From Deltaproteobacteria bacterium RIFOXYD12_FULL_55_16 (GTDB lineage Bacteria > Desulfobacterota > Desulfobulbia > Desulfobulbales > Desulfurivibrionaceae), in NCBI GenBank assembly GCA_001799255.1, contig MGTC01000042.1, positions 1 to 45,401 of the forward strand: a stretch of DNA of 45,401 nucleotides. Direction: 5' to 3'. The translations under genes and the position numbers were made by a program. Of the stretch, positions 8,733-16,454 are shown piece by piece (the first letter of the stretch is position 1; every line of letters begins with the position of its first letter). Under the pieces are notes generated by a model that had not been told where the DNA came from, did no database searches, and saw only the letters and a list, made by a program, of their open reading frames with translations.

Positions 8733-9827
8733 ATGGAACAAATGGTAGTTGCGGCAGGGCTTGGGGACATCTTGGAGAAGCTCAAGGTCGGAGAACGGCT
8801 CAGTGTTGCGGATGGGATCCGGCTGTACACGACGAATGATATCCTGGCCCTTGGCTATCTGGCCAACCTGGTGCGGGAAAGGCTCAATGGCAATCGAGCC
8901 TATTTCATCTATAATCAGCATATTAATTACTCGAACATCTGCACCAATCTTTGCAAGTTCTGCGCCTTTGGCAAGGATAAGGAGTCGGCGCAGGCCTATG
9001 AGATGACGGTGGAACAGGTCAAGGCCAAGGTGCGGGAGCGGTTGGCCGAGCCGATCACCGAGGTGCATGTGGTGGGCGGCATTCACCCGGATCTGCCTTA
9101 TCAATACTATCTGGACATGCTGCGTGGGATTAAAGAGGTGCGGCCTGAGATTCATATTCAGGCTTTTACCTGTGTGGAGATCGCCCATCTGGCAGGGCTG
9201 GCCGGAAAATCCCTGACCGAGACCCTCAAGGAACTGGTGGCGGCCGGGCTTGGCTCGATCCCCGGCGGTGGGGCCGAGGTGTTCAGCCCCCGGATCAGAC
9301 AGCGAACCTGCGAGAAGAAGCTTTCCGGTGAGGGCTGGCTTGAGGTGGCCAAGGCCGCCCACAGGCTCGGACTTAAGAGCAACGCCACCATGCTCTACGG
9401 CCATATCGAAACCATGGAGGAGCGGGTTGAGCATCTGGCGGCGCTCCGTGCGGCCCAGGATGAAACCGGCGGCTTTCTCACCTTTATCCCTCTGGCCTTT
9501 CACCCCAAGAACACCGAGCTGCATGAGCTGGCCAGAACCACCGGCCTTGACGATCTCAAGAATATCGCGGTGGCCCGTTGCTTTCTTGACAACTTTCCGC
9601 ACATCAAGGCCTACTGGGTGATGATCGGCCCCAAACTGGCCCAGGTCGCCCTCTCCTTCGGTGCGGACGATGTGGATGGCACGGTTAAGGAGGAGCTGAT
9701 CACCCACATGGCCGGTGGTGAGGCTGGCGGGGTCATGGCCGATAGCGAATTGATCCGGCTGATTCGGGATGCCGGGCGGCAACCGGTGGCGCGGGATACT
9801 CTGTACAACGTGATCAGGGAGTATTGA
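8733..9827 (+). CDS. mqnE: Aminofutalosine synthase MqnE (radical SAM)
   Basis: This radical SAM enzyme of the futalosine pathway joins 3-[(1-carboxyvinyl)oxy]benzoate (made by MqnA) and the SAM-derived adenosyl group to give 6-amino-6-deoxyfutalosine. The [4Fe-4S] motif is in NICTNLCKFCAF (Cys-x3-Cys-x2-Cys). SIPGGGAEVF and NATMLYGHIET are conserved in the MqnE/MqnC/CofH family. FIPLAFHPKNT and the THMAGG tail assign it to MqnE rather than MqnC. The frame is open from a GTG at 8688, but GGAGAG eight bases before ATG 8733 supports the shorter, 364-residue protein. It is the first gene of the menaquinone operon, 69 bases after manC. Confidence 0.92.
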   Translation: MEQMVVAAGLGDILEKLKVGERLSVADGIRLYTTNDILALGYLANLVRERLNGNRAYFIYNQHINYSNICTNLCKFCAFGKDKESAQAYEMTVEQVKAKVRERLAEPITEVHVVGGIHPDLPYQYYLDMLRGIKEVRPEIHIQAFTCVEIAHLAGLAGKSLTETLKELVAAGLGSIPGGGAEVFSPRIRQRTCEKKLSGEGWLEVAKAAHRLGLKSNATMLYGHIETMEERVEHLAALRAAQDETGGFLTFIPLAFHPKNTELHELARTTGLDDLKNIAVARCFLDNFPHIKAYWVMIGPKLAQVALSFGADDVDGTVKEELITHMAGGEAGGVMADSELIRLIRDAGRQPVARDTLYNVIREY

Positions 9828-9833
9828 GCCGTT

Positions 9834-10889
9834 ATGGATCTGCAGCGTATCACGGAAAAGGGGCTGGCTGGCGAGCGGCTTACGGCGGAAGAGGGGTTGA
9901 TGCTTTTGGAAAAGGCCGACCTCTACCAGCTGGGCTTTCTGGCCAACGCCATCCGCAGGCGCAAGCACCCGGAGCCGGTGGTCACCTATGTGGTCGACCG
10001 CAACATCAACTACACCGATATCTGCATCTCCGCCTGCAAGTTTTGCGCCTTTTTCAAGGCGCCGGAAGACCAGGCCGGGTCGGTGCTTTCCTTTGCTGAG
10101 CTTGGCGGGAAGATCAAGGAAACCAAGGCTCTGGGCGGCACCCAGATCCTTTTGCAGGGCGGGCTTCACCCGGACAAGCCTCTGAAATTTTACGAGGAGA
10201 TGCTCCGTTTTATCAAGGGACACGGCATCCATATCCACGGGTTTTCTCCGCCGGAGATCTGTCATTTCGCCACCTTGTCCGGCCTGCCGGTGCGGGAGGT
10301 TCTCATCCGTCTGCAGCAGGCCGGTCTTGATTCCATCCCCGGTGGCGGGGCGGAGATTCTCTGCGACCGGGTACGGCAGGAAACCGCGCCGCGCAAATGC
10401 TTAAGCGAGGCCTGGCTCGGGGTCATGGAAGAGGCGCATGGCTTGGGAATGCGCACCACCGCGACCATGATGTTCGGGCATCTTGAAACTCTGGCCGAAC
10501 GCATCGAGCATCTTGCCAGGATTCGCGCCTTGCAGGACAAGACCGGCGGCTTTACCGCCTTTATCCCCTGGCCCTTTCAGCCGGACAACACGGCGCTTTC
10601 CTACCTCCCCAAAACCACGGCTTTTCAGTATCTGCGGATGCTCGCCCTGTCGCGAATCTTTCTGGACAATATCGATAATATCCAGGCCTCCTGGGTGACT
10701 CAGGGGCCGAAGATCGCCCAGCTCTCGCTCTTTTTCGGGGCCAATGATTTTGGCAGCACCATGATTGAGGAGAACGTGGTGGCTGCGGCCGGGGTGGGAT
10801 TTCGTCTCTCCGAGCAGGAGATCCGGGCTCTGGTCCAAGGGGCAGGCTGTGTGCCCAGGCAGCGCCGGATGGATTACTCCCTGGTGTGA
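9834..10889 (+). CDS. mqnC: Cyclic dehypoxanthinyl futalosine synthase MqnC (radical SAM)
   Basis: MqnC cyclises dehypoxanthinyl futalosine to the cyclic form, a carbon-ring-building step of the futalosine pathway. The radical SAM motif is in DICISACKFCAFF (Cys-x3-Cys-x2-Cys). SIPGGGAEIL and TATMMFGHLET are shared with MqnE. FIPWPFQPDNT, ASWVTQGPKIAQ and GANDFGSTMIEENVV are characteristic of MqnC. At 351 residues it has normal length. It starts 6 bases after mqnE and ends 1 base before the next gene, so the genes are almost certainly co-transcribed and translationally coupled. It is a paralog of the preceding gene. Confidence 0.93.
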   Translation: MDLQRITEKGLAGERLTAEEGLMLLEKADLYQLGFLANAIRRRKHPEPVVTYVVDRNINYTDICISACKFCAFFKAPEDQAGSVLSFAELGGKIKETKALGGTQILLQGGLHPDKPLKFYEEMLRFIKGHGIHIHGFSPPEICHFATLSGLPVREVLIRLQQAGLDSIPGGGAEILCDRVRQETAPRKCLSEAWLGVMEEAHGLGMRTTATMMFGHLETLAERIEHLARIRALQDKTGGFTAFIPWPFQPDNTALSYLPKTTAFQYLRMLALSRIFLDNIDNIQASWVTQGPKIAQLSLFFGANDFGSTMIEENVVAAAGVGFRLSEQEIRALVQGAGCVPRQRRMDYSLV

Positions 10890-10890
10890 G

Positions 10891-12090
10891 ATGGACTATT
10901 CTCGTGCTCTCTACCGGGCGCCCTTTGTCGTCCCGGGCAATGGCCCGCTTATCGTCGATGGGGCGGTACTCACTGAAGGCGGGCTGGTTGCGGCGGTGGG
11001 GGCGTATGCCGACCTGAAAGACGTTGAGGCCAGGAGGGAAGAGTATGACGCTCAGGTCATTACCCCGGCCCTGGTGAACTGCCATGCCCATCTTGAGCTC
11101 TCGCCTCTGGCTGGCCTGACCGGGGAGGCCCCGGAGCCAGGCGACCTGACTGGCTGGATCAGGGGATTGCTCGCTGCCCGGGCTGAAAATTCCGAGCTGG
11201 AAGCCGTGTACGATGCCGCACGCATGGCCCTGGCCAGACTCTATGCTGGAGGCTGCCGGGCTGTGGCCGACATTGGCAACCGCCCGGAAAGCCGGTTGCT
11301 GGGAGAAGGCTTTAAGACCGAGGTGTTCTTTTTTCTTGAACTGCTTGGGCTATGCGGGGCTTCCGAAGAATCGGCCCTGGCAGCCTTGTCCGGAATCGAG
11401 GTAGAGGTCTGTTGTACCGCCCACGCCCCGTATTCGGTTGGCCCGGCATTGATGCGGGCCTTGAAAAAGCGGGCGGGGGGCCGCCTGTTTCCCCTGCATG
11501 TGGCCGAGTCTGCCCAGGAGAGCGAATTTTTGCGCACCGGCGGCGGGCCGTTGTCTGATTTTCTTGGGGAGCGGGGGGTGGAGGTGGCCGCCTTTACCGT
11601 GCCTGGCATGGGGTCGGTCAGGTATCTGGATTCTCTTGGAGTGCTGGATGAGAGAACCCTCTGTGTCCATGCTGTGCATGTCGAGGATGAGGAGATTGCC
11701 CTTCTGGCAGCCCGTGGGGCCGCAGTGTGCCTCTGTCCCGGCAGTAACCGGTTCATGGGGGTGGGTATTGCCCCGGGGCAAAAAATGCTCGCCCATGGCA
11801 TCCCTCTGGTGCTGGGGACGGACAGTCTGGCCAGTAATCCACATTTGAGCCTCTGGCGGGAAATGCAGTTGTTGCGGGAAGATCATCCTGATCTTCCGCC
11901 TGAGGCGGTCTTTGCCATGGCTTCGAGCAATGGCGCGCGTCTGCTCGGGCTTGCGGACAGGCTCGGTGTTGTCGCGCCCGGGGTTTGTTCCTCTCTCCCG
12001 GTGGTGCGCTGTCCGGTGAAAAACGAGGCTGAGGTTTTTGACTATCTTACCTCGGCAGGCACGGATATCCAGCTGGAGTGGCTTGAGTAA
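10891..12090 (+). CDS. mqnF: Amidohydrolase, probable 6-aminodeoxyfutalosine deaminase (cog0402 type)
   Basis: This 399-residue metal-dependent amidohydrolase carries the expected ligands: HxH in NCHAHLELS, His in TAHAPYSVGP, His in LHVAES, and Asp in LGTDSLASNPHLSLW. Cog0402 members linked to menaquinone genes are known to deaminate 6-aminodeoxyfutalosine to futalosine, and the position between mqnC and mqnA supports that role here. The open frame extends upstream to 10765, but ATG 10891, one base after the mqnC stop, is the natural start because the upstream part only overlaps mqnC out of frame. Its stop codon is formed by the first bases of the 57-bp repeat. A generic guanine or chlorohydrolase function is the alternative. 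Confidence 0.82.
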   Translation: MDYSRALYRAPFVVPGNGPLIVDGAVLTEGGLVAAVGAYADLKDVEARREEYDAQVITPALVNCHAHLELSPLAGLTGEAPEPGDLTGWIRGLLAARAENSELEAVYDAARMALARLYAGGCRAVADIGNRPESRLLGEGFKTEVFFFLELLGLCGASEESALAALSGIEVEVCCTAHAPYSVGPALMRALKKRAGGRLFPLHVAESAQESEFLRTGGGPLSDFLGERGVEVAAFTVPGMGSVRYLDSLGVLDERTLCVHAVHVEDEEIALLAARGAAVCLCPGSNRFMGVGIAPGQKMLAHGIPLVLGTDSLASNPHLSLWREMQLLREDHPDLPPEAVFAMASSNGARLLGLADRLGVVAPGVCSSLPVVRCPVKNEAEVFDYLTSAGTDIQLEWLE

Positions 12091-12144
12091 AGCTGAGTTG
12101 AGCAGCTTGTCTGCGCAAACGAAACTTATACCCTCTGGGTGCAA
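12088..12144 (+). repeat. 57-bp two-hairpin repeat, copy 2 (fills the mqnF-mqnA junction)
   Basis: This is the second copy of the 7044-7100 element. It exactly bridges mqnF and mqnA: its first three bases are the mqnF stop, and the mqnA ATG begins one base after it. The two differences from copy 1 are one base in the long stem (creating an A-G mismatch) and one in the loop of the ACCC/GGGT hairpin. The last bases of the element occupy the place where the mqnA ribosome binding site should be, and only a weak GGGTG is seen there. Confidence 0.78.
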
Positions 12145-12145
12145 G

Positions 12146-12982
12146 ATGAAAATCACGGCCAGAATCGGGATGGTGAATTATATCAACACCGCGCCTCTTT
12201 ATGAGGTGTGGCGGCAGACGGTGCAGCGTGCGGACTGGCAGGTTACTGAGGCGCCCCCTTCGCTACTCAACCGCCTGCTCCATGAGAACGAGCTTGATCT
12301 AGGTTTTGTCTCTTCCCAGGAATACGCCCTGCATCCTGGAGAGTACAGGATTTTAAGCGATCTGTCCATCTCGGCCACCGGGCCGGTGGGCAGTGTTTTT
12401 CTTTTTTCGGATCTGCCTATTGACAGCCTGGATAATCAGCTGATTTTGCTAAGTTTCCAGTCTCAGACCTCGGTGAGCCTGGTCAAGATTATCCTTGAAG
12501 AGTTCTACCAGCTTAGGCCACGTTACCGCAGTGGCTCGATCACCTTGGCCCAGGAAGAGGAAAAGCCTGTAGCGATACTGGCTATCGGTGATGAGGCCTT
12601 GCGCTTGTCTGTGGCAGACAGATATCCCTACCGGTTGGATCTTGGGGAGGCGTGGCAGGCCAGAACAGGTCTGCCTTTTGTCTTCGCGGTCTGGGCTGTG
12701 CGGGAGGATTTTTGCCGGAAAGATCCGGACACTGTTTTGGCCATTCATCTGGAGTTGCAGCGTTGCCTGCGGCAGGGCAAGGAACAGCTGCGGGAGATCA
12801 GCGCCACGGTGGCTGGGCGGGTTCTCATGGACGAGGAGGCTTGTTACCGGTATCTCCAAGGCATTGAATATGATTTGAGCAGTGAAAAGCAGGAGGCGCT
12901 GAAGCGATTTTTCGAGTATCTTATCTCGCGTGGCGAGGTTCCTGCTGCGGCGCTTCCCCTTAAGGTCTGCGGAAAACATTAA
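12146..12982 (+). CDS. mqnA: Chorismate dehydratase MqnA
   Basis: MqnA dehydrates chorismate to 3-[(1-carboxyvinyl)oxy]benzoate, the entry step of the futalosine route. The N-terminus RIGMVNYINTAPLY and the segment LGFVSSQEYALHPGEY are characteristic of the periplasmic-binding-protein-like MqnA fold. The protein has 278 residues from ATG 12146. A longer frame starting at 12038 would include the repeat and part of mqnF and is rejected. The start is preceded by the 57-bp repeat rather than a clear Shine-Dalgarno sequence. It is followed by menG after one base. Confidence 0.9.
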   Translation: MKITARIGMVNYINTAPLYEVWRQTVQRADWQVTEAPPSLLNRLLHENELDLGFVSSQEYALHPGEYRILSDLSISATGPVGSVFLFSDLPIDSLDNQLILLSFQSQTSVSLVKIILEEFYQLRPRYRSGSITLAQEEEKPVAILAIGDEALRLSVADRYPYRLDLGEAWQARTGLPFVFAVWAVREDFCRKDPDTVLAIHLELQRCLRQGKEQLREISATVAGRVLMDEEACYRYLQGIEYDLSSEKQEALKRFFEYLISRGEVPAAALPLKVCGKH

Positions 12983-12983
12983 G

Positions 12984-13691
12984 ATGAAAAATCCAGACGA
13001 AAAAAAGAAATTTGTTCAGGAAAAATTCTCCTCGATCAGCGGGAAATACGATTTTCTTAATTCGGTCTTGAGTTTTCAGATCGACCGCTACTGGCGCTGG
13101 GTCACTATCAGAGAGTTGCAGGAGTTGCCCGAGGGGGTGGTGCTTGATCTTTGCGCCGGAACCCTGCCTCTGTCCCTGGAGTTGACCAGGCAGGCCAAAA
13201 AACGTCAGGTGCTGGCGGTGGATTTTTGTGAAGACATGCTGCGGGCCGGGGTGCAGCATCTTCCGGCCGATGCGCGGAAAGACCGGATCGGGCCGGTGTG
13301 CGGCGACGGGGAGCAGATTCCCGTAAAAACCGGCACGGTCTGGGGGGTGACTGTGGCCTTCGGGGTTCGGAACCTGGCGAGAACCCAGCAGGGCTTGAAT
13401 GAGATGCACCGGGTGCTGAAGCCCGGCGGCAAGCTGCTGATTCTGGAATTTTCCAGGCCGCAGAATCCGCTGGTTAAGATGGTCTATAATTTTTATCTCA
13501 ATCGGGTGTTGCCGAAGATTGCCGGGCTTGTTTCCGGCGACCCCGAGGCCTATGAGTATCTGGCCAGCTCCATCGCCGAATTTTATGCCCCGGAAGAACT
13601 GCTGGGCATGATGCGACAGGCCGGGTTTGCCAGAACCTACCATCGGCCGCTGACCTTCGGGGTGGTGACGGTTTATGCGGGGGTAAAATGA
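12984..13691 (+). CDS. menG: Demethylmenaquinone methyltransferase (UbiE/MenG family)
   Basis: This is a SAM-dependent C-methyltransferase for the last step of menaquinone synthesis. The family N-terminus is present (KFVQEKFSSISGKYDFLNSVLSF), followed by VLDLCAGTLPLSLEL (SAM motif I), FGVRNLARTQQGLNEMHRVLKPGG and FYLNRVLPKIAGLVSGDPEAY. Its 235 residues match the family. ATG 12984 sits one base after the mqnA stop. The 3' end overlaps the UbiX-like gene by four bases (ATGA). Confidence 0.93.
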   Translation: MKNPDEKKKFVQEKFSSISGKYDFLNSVLSFQIDRYWRWVTIRELQELPEGVVLDLCAGTLPLSLELTRQAKKRQVLAVDFCEDMLRAGVQHLPADARKDRIGPVCGDGEQIPVKTGTVWGVTVAFGVRNLARTQQGLNEMHRVLKPGGKLLILEFSRPQNPLVKMVYNFYLNRVLPKIAGLVSGDPEAYEYLASSIAEFYAPEELLGMMRQAGFARTYHRPLTFGVVTVYAGVK

Positions 13692-14263
13692 AGAAAATCG
13701 TCTTAGCCATAACCGGAGCCACCGGCGCGGTATATGCTCTGGAGTTTCTTAAGATCTGTCAGGGTCTTGAGGTCGAGGTGCATGGGCTTTTGTCCGAGGC
13801 AGGCGCTCAGGTGTTGGGGCTGGAGCTCGAAATGTCCCGCACTGATCTTGACCCCTATGTTGCCTGCTGGCATGAGGTGCATGATTTTGCCGCGCCCATA
13901 TCCAGCGGCTCCAGTGATTTTGCCGGCATGGCAGTCCTGCCCTGCACCATGGGCAGTCTCGCCGCTATTGCCAATGGCATCTGCGGTAATCTCATCCACC
14001 GGGCCGCAGACGTCATGCTCAAGGAGCGGCGGCCCCTGGTGCTGGCAGTTCGGGAAACCCCCTTGAATAGAACCCATCTTACCAACATGCTGAAAGCGCA
14101 CGAGGCTGGAGCCATCATCTGTCCGCCCATGCCCGCTCTGTACCACCGGCCGCAGAGCATCGAAGAGATGGCCCATCTTTTTGCGGGCCGGGTGGCAGGA
14201 CTGCTTGGCTTAGAGGTTGCAGACTTGCCATGCTGGCAAGGGCTTGCAGGGGAGAGACCGTGA
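13688..14263 (+). CDS. ubiX: UbiX-like flavin prenyltransferase
   Basis: This 191-residue protein starts with the flavoprotein motif AITGATGAVYALEFL. It contains SSGSSDFAGMAVLPCTMGSLAAIANG and RRPLVLAVRETPLN, as in UbiX/Pad1. Known members make prenylated FMN, the cofactor of UbiD-type decarboxylases. In the futalosine pathway a UbiX-like/UbiD-like pair acts late, and this gene's position in the operon supports that role. No UbiD-like gene is present in the window, so the partner decarboxylase would be elsewhere. The stop codon overlaps the next start (TGATG). Confidence 0.9.
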   Translation: MKKIVLAITGATGAVYALEFLKICQGLEVEVHGLLSEAGAQVLGLELEMSRTDLDPYVACWHEVHDFAAPISSGSSDFAGMAVLPCTMGSLAAIANGICGNLIHRAADVMLKERRPLVLAVRETPLNRTHLTNMLKAHEAGAIICPPMPALYHRPQSIEEMAHLFAGRVAGLLGLEVADLPCWQGLAGERP

Positions 14264-15114
14264 TGTGGCGAAAAGTGAAGGCTCTGCTTGAGATGATCAA
14301 GTTCGGGCATACCATCTTCGCTCTGCCCTTTGCCCTGATCGGGGCATTCCTGGCAAAACGCGGGGTTCCCGAGGTCGGCACCTTCGGCTGGATCATCCTG
14401 GCCATGGTTGGGGCCAGGACTGCGGCTATGGGTTTCAACCGTATCGCCGACCGTAAGTTTGACGCCGCCAATCCCCGTACTGCGAATCGGGCTATCCCGG
14501 CTGGCGCGGTGCGGCTGGCGGAAGCCTGGGCCCTAGTTCTCCTTTTTACCCTGCTGTATTTTGTCGCCTGCTCTCAACTCAACCCGCTCACCCTGAAGCT
14601 CTCGCCCTTCGCCCTGGGGCTTACTTTTATCTATTCCTTGACCAAGCGTTTCACCTGGCTCTGCCATGTGGTTCTCGGTGTGGCCCTGGCTTTTTCGCCT
14701 CTGGGTGGCTGGGTCGCGGTCAGGGGCACCTTGCTTGATTTTCCTCTGGTGCTGTCGATGGGGGTGCTTTTCTGGGTAGCAGGGTTTGATACGGTGTACG
14801 CCTGTCTTGACGCTGATTTTGACCGGCAGGCAGGGCTTCATTCCCTGCCTTCGCGGTTTGGGCGGGAAAAAGCTTTCAGCCTCGCAGTTTTTTTTCATGG
14901 CCTGGCCTTTCTTTTGTTTGTTCTCACGGGTATAGTGTCGGAGCTGAATTTTTATTATTACCTTGGGGTTGCTTTCACGGCCTGCGCTCTTTTTTATCAG
15001 CATTTCGTCGTTAACCCGAAGGATTTGTCCCAGATTCAGCTTTCATTTTTTGCCATGAACGGGCTTATCAGTCTGGCCTTGTTTGTGGCAACCTGGCTTG
15101 CGTTAGTGATTTGA
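14263..15114 (+). CDS. mqnP: UbiA-family prenyltransferase (menaquinone branch, MqnP-like)
   Basis: This integral membrane aromatic prenyltransferase has about eight hydrophobic segments. The first Asp-rich motif is GFNRIADRKFDAANPRT and the second is CLDADFDRQAGLHSLP; both bind Mg2+-diphosphate. KFGHTIFALPFALIG is the typical N-terminal segment. ATG 14263 follows GGGGAGAG at seven bases and is preferred over ATG 14230, which lies inside ubiX; it gives 283 residues. It would attach the polyprenyl chain to the naphthoate precursor (or its derivative) in the futalosine pathway. It is the last menaquinone gene of the operon. Confidence 0.88.
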   Translation: MWRKVKALLEMIKFGHTIFALPFALIGAFLAKRGVPEVGTFGWIILAMVGARTAAMGFNRIADRKFDAANPRTANRAIPAGAVRLAEAWALVLLFTLLYFVACSQLNPLTLKLSPFALGLTFIYSLTKRFTWLCHVVLGVALAFSPLGGWVAVRGTLLDFPLVLSMGVLFWVAGFDTVYACLDADFDRQAGLHSLPSRFGREKAFSLAVFFHGLAFLLFVLTGIVSELNFYYYLGVAFTACALFYQHFVVNPKDLSQIQLSFFAMNGLISLALFVATWLALVI

Positions 15115-15143
15115 CAAGAAAATCTAATTAACAAGGAATTGTC

Positions 15144-16145
15144 ATGAAATTTGGAAAACTTAATAAAGCCGTTCTCGTTGCCTGCGTCCTGGGGGCTACT
15201 GTGGTTTTTGCAGCCAGCGCCTGGTCCAAGTCAGAAAAAAAAGCAGAGGAGGCCGCGGTTCTTGTAAATGGCCAGCCTATTATTGCCGCAGCCGTGCAGG
15301 GCGAGATAAAAGGGATTCTGGCCCGGTTTCAGGAACAGGGGCGCAAACCAAGCGAAGCTGAAATGGCTTCGATCCGTGAAACTGTTCTTGAGAAGATGGT
15401 CAAGCTTGAATTGTTGAGCCAGGAGAGCAAAAAAGCCGGGATTGTTGCCAATAACGCCGATATTGATAATGAATTGAAAGGATATAAGAAGGGCTTCGCC
15501 GATGACAAGGCTTTTGCCAAAGCCCTTGGCGAGACAGGCATTACTGAGACTGAACTGCGCAAGCAGATTGGCAAGAATCTGGCCATCCAGAAATTTATCG
15601 ATAGCAAATTCAAGGGCAAGGTTCAGGTGACAGAGCAGGAAGCCAAGGCTTTCTACAACAGCAATCAGGATAAATTCGCCCAGCCGGAAATGGCTCATGC
15701 CCGTCATATCTTGATTGCGGCAAAGGAGGCAGAGCCCAAGGCGGATAAAGATCGTAAGCGCGCAAAACTTGTTCAGATCAAGAAACAGTTGAAGGGCGGC
15801 GCTGATTTCGCCGAATTGGCCAAGCAGTCTTCAGATTGTCCAAGCAAGGAGCGGGGCGGGGATCTGGGGTTTTTCCCTAGAGGGCAGATGGTTAAGGCGT
15901 TTGATCAGGTGGTATTTAAAATGATGCCAGGCGATGTCAGCGATGTGGTGGAAACTGAATTTGGTTTTCATCTGATCAGACTTGAAGAGAAAAAACCTGC
16001 CAAGACGGTGACTTTTGATGAGGCAAAGGCGAAGATCACCGCTTATCTTACTCAGGAAAAGGTTACCGCCAATATTGAAGCTTTTATCGCTGAGGCCAAA
16101 GGCAAGGCGACCATCAAGATCCTGACTTCCCAGGTGAAGAAATAG
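15144..16145 (+). CDS. Secreted PpiC/SurA-type peptidylprolyl isomerase
   Basis: This 333-residue protein has a clear signal peptide (positively charged start, a hydrophobic core around residues 8-22, and an ASA-W cleavage region). A helical SurA-N-like chaperone domain (residues ~30-165) is followed by a parvulin domain beginning at MAHARHILIAA. SSDCPSKERGGDLGFFPRGQM and TEFGFHLIRLEE are the parvulin core. It should act in the periplasm in folding of exported or outer-membrane proteins. It lies 29 bases after the prenyltransferase gene and is followed by a terminator, so it may be the last gene of the menaquinone transcript. No direct functional link to quinone synthesis is apparent. Confidence 0.88.
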   Translation: MKFGKLNKAVLVACVLGATVVFAASAWSKSEKKAEEAAVLVNGQPIIAAAVQGEIKGILARFQEQGRKPSEAEMASIRETVLEKMVKLELLSQESKKAGIVANNADIDNELKGYKKGFADDKAFAKALGETGITETELRKQIGKNLAIQKFIDSKFKGKVQVTEQEAKAFYNSNQDKFAQPEMAHARHILIAAKEAEPKADKDRKRAKLVQIKKQLKGGADFAELAKQSSDCPSKERGGDLGFFPRGQMVKAFDQVVFKMMPGDVSDVVETEFGFHLIRLEEKKPAKTVTFDEAKAKITAYLTQEKVTANIEAFIAEAKGKATIKILTSQVKK

Positions 16146-16173
16146 GGTGGCTTCGTAGCTTATTTATCGATAA

Positions 16174-16202
16174 AGTCGGGGCTTGCTTTTTCCCGATTTT
16201 TT
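16174..16202 (+). terminator. Rho-independent terminator after the ppiC gene
   Basis: A TCGGG (16176-16180) / CCCGA (16192-16196) stem, extended by A-T and G-T pairs at its base, is followed at once by a run of six T residues. It lies 30-57 bases after the stop codon and is the clearest terminator in the window. It separates the menaquinone operon from the polysaccharide locus. Confidence 0.82.
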
Positions 16203-16454
16203 GATTGATCGGCGCGCAGCTCCTTTTGTACCCCGCGAATGGCGGTAGCATGTTTGAAAGGAGATGGTTGCTGGGATGATGCGGCGTTTCAGGTAAAGGA
16301 TATTTTGTCAGTCACGATGTGTCAGTGTGCGGGTGAGCATGGTCTTGCAGCCTCATTTCTCTTCTCTGTGGTTTGGTGGAAAAGCAATTTTCCGCACTGA
16401 ACCGTTTGTCAATTTCAGCTAACCCTTGATGTTACCGTTTTCTACGGACATAGA
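16203..16454 (+). promoter_or_regulatory. Gene-free leader upstream of the glycan locus
   Basis: These 252 bases carry no credible ORF. A perfect hairpin GGAAAA-GCAA-TTTTCC lies at 16378-16393. This is the most likely place for the promoter driving the polysaccharide genes, because a terminator precedes it and the whole locus follows on the same strand. I cannot identify convincing -35/-10 boxes. The following gene has no obvious ribosome binding site. Confidence 0.35.

Noticed and set aside
8676-10265. Minus-strand ORF of 529 residues opposite mqnE and mqnC
   Set aside because: It spans two clear radical SAM genes on the other strand and has no domain of its own; G+C-rich coding strands often leave such antisense frames open.
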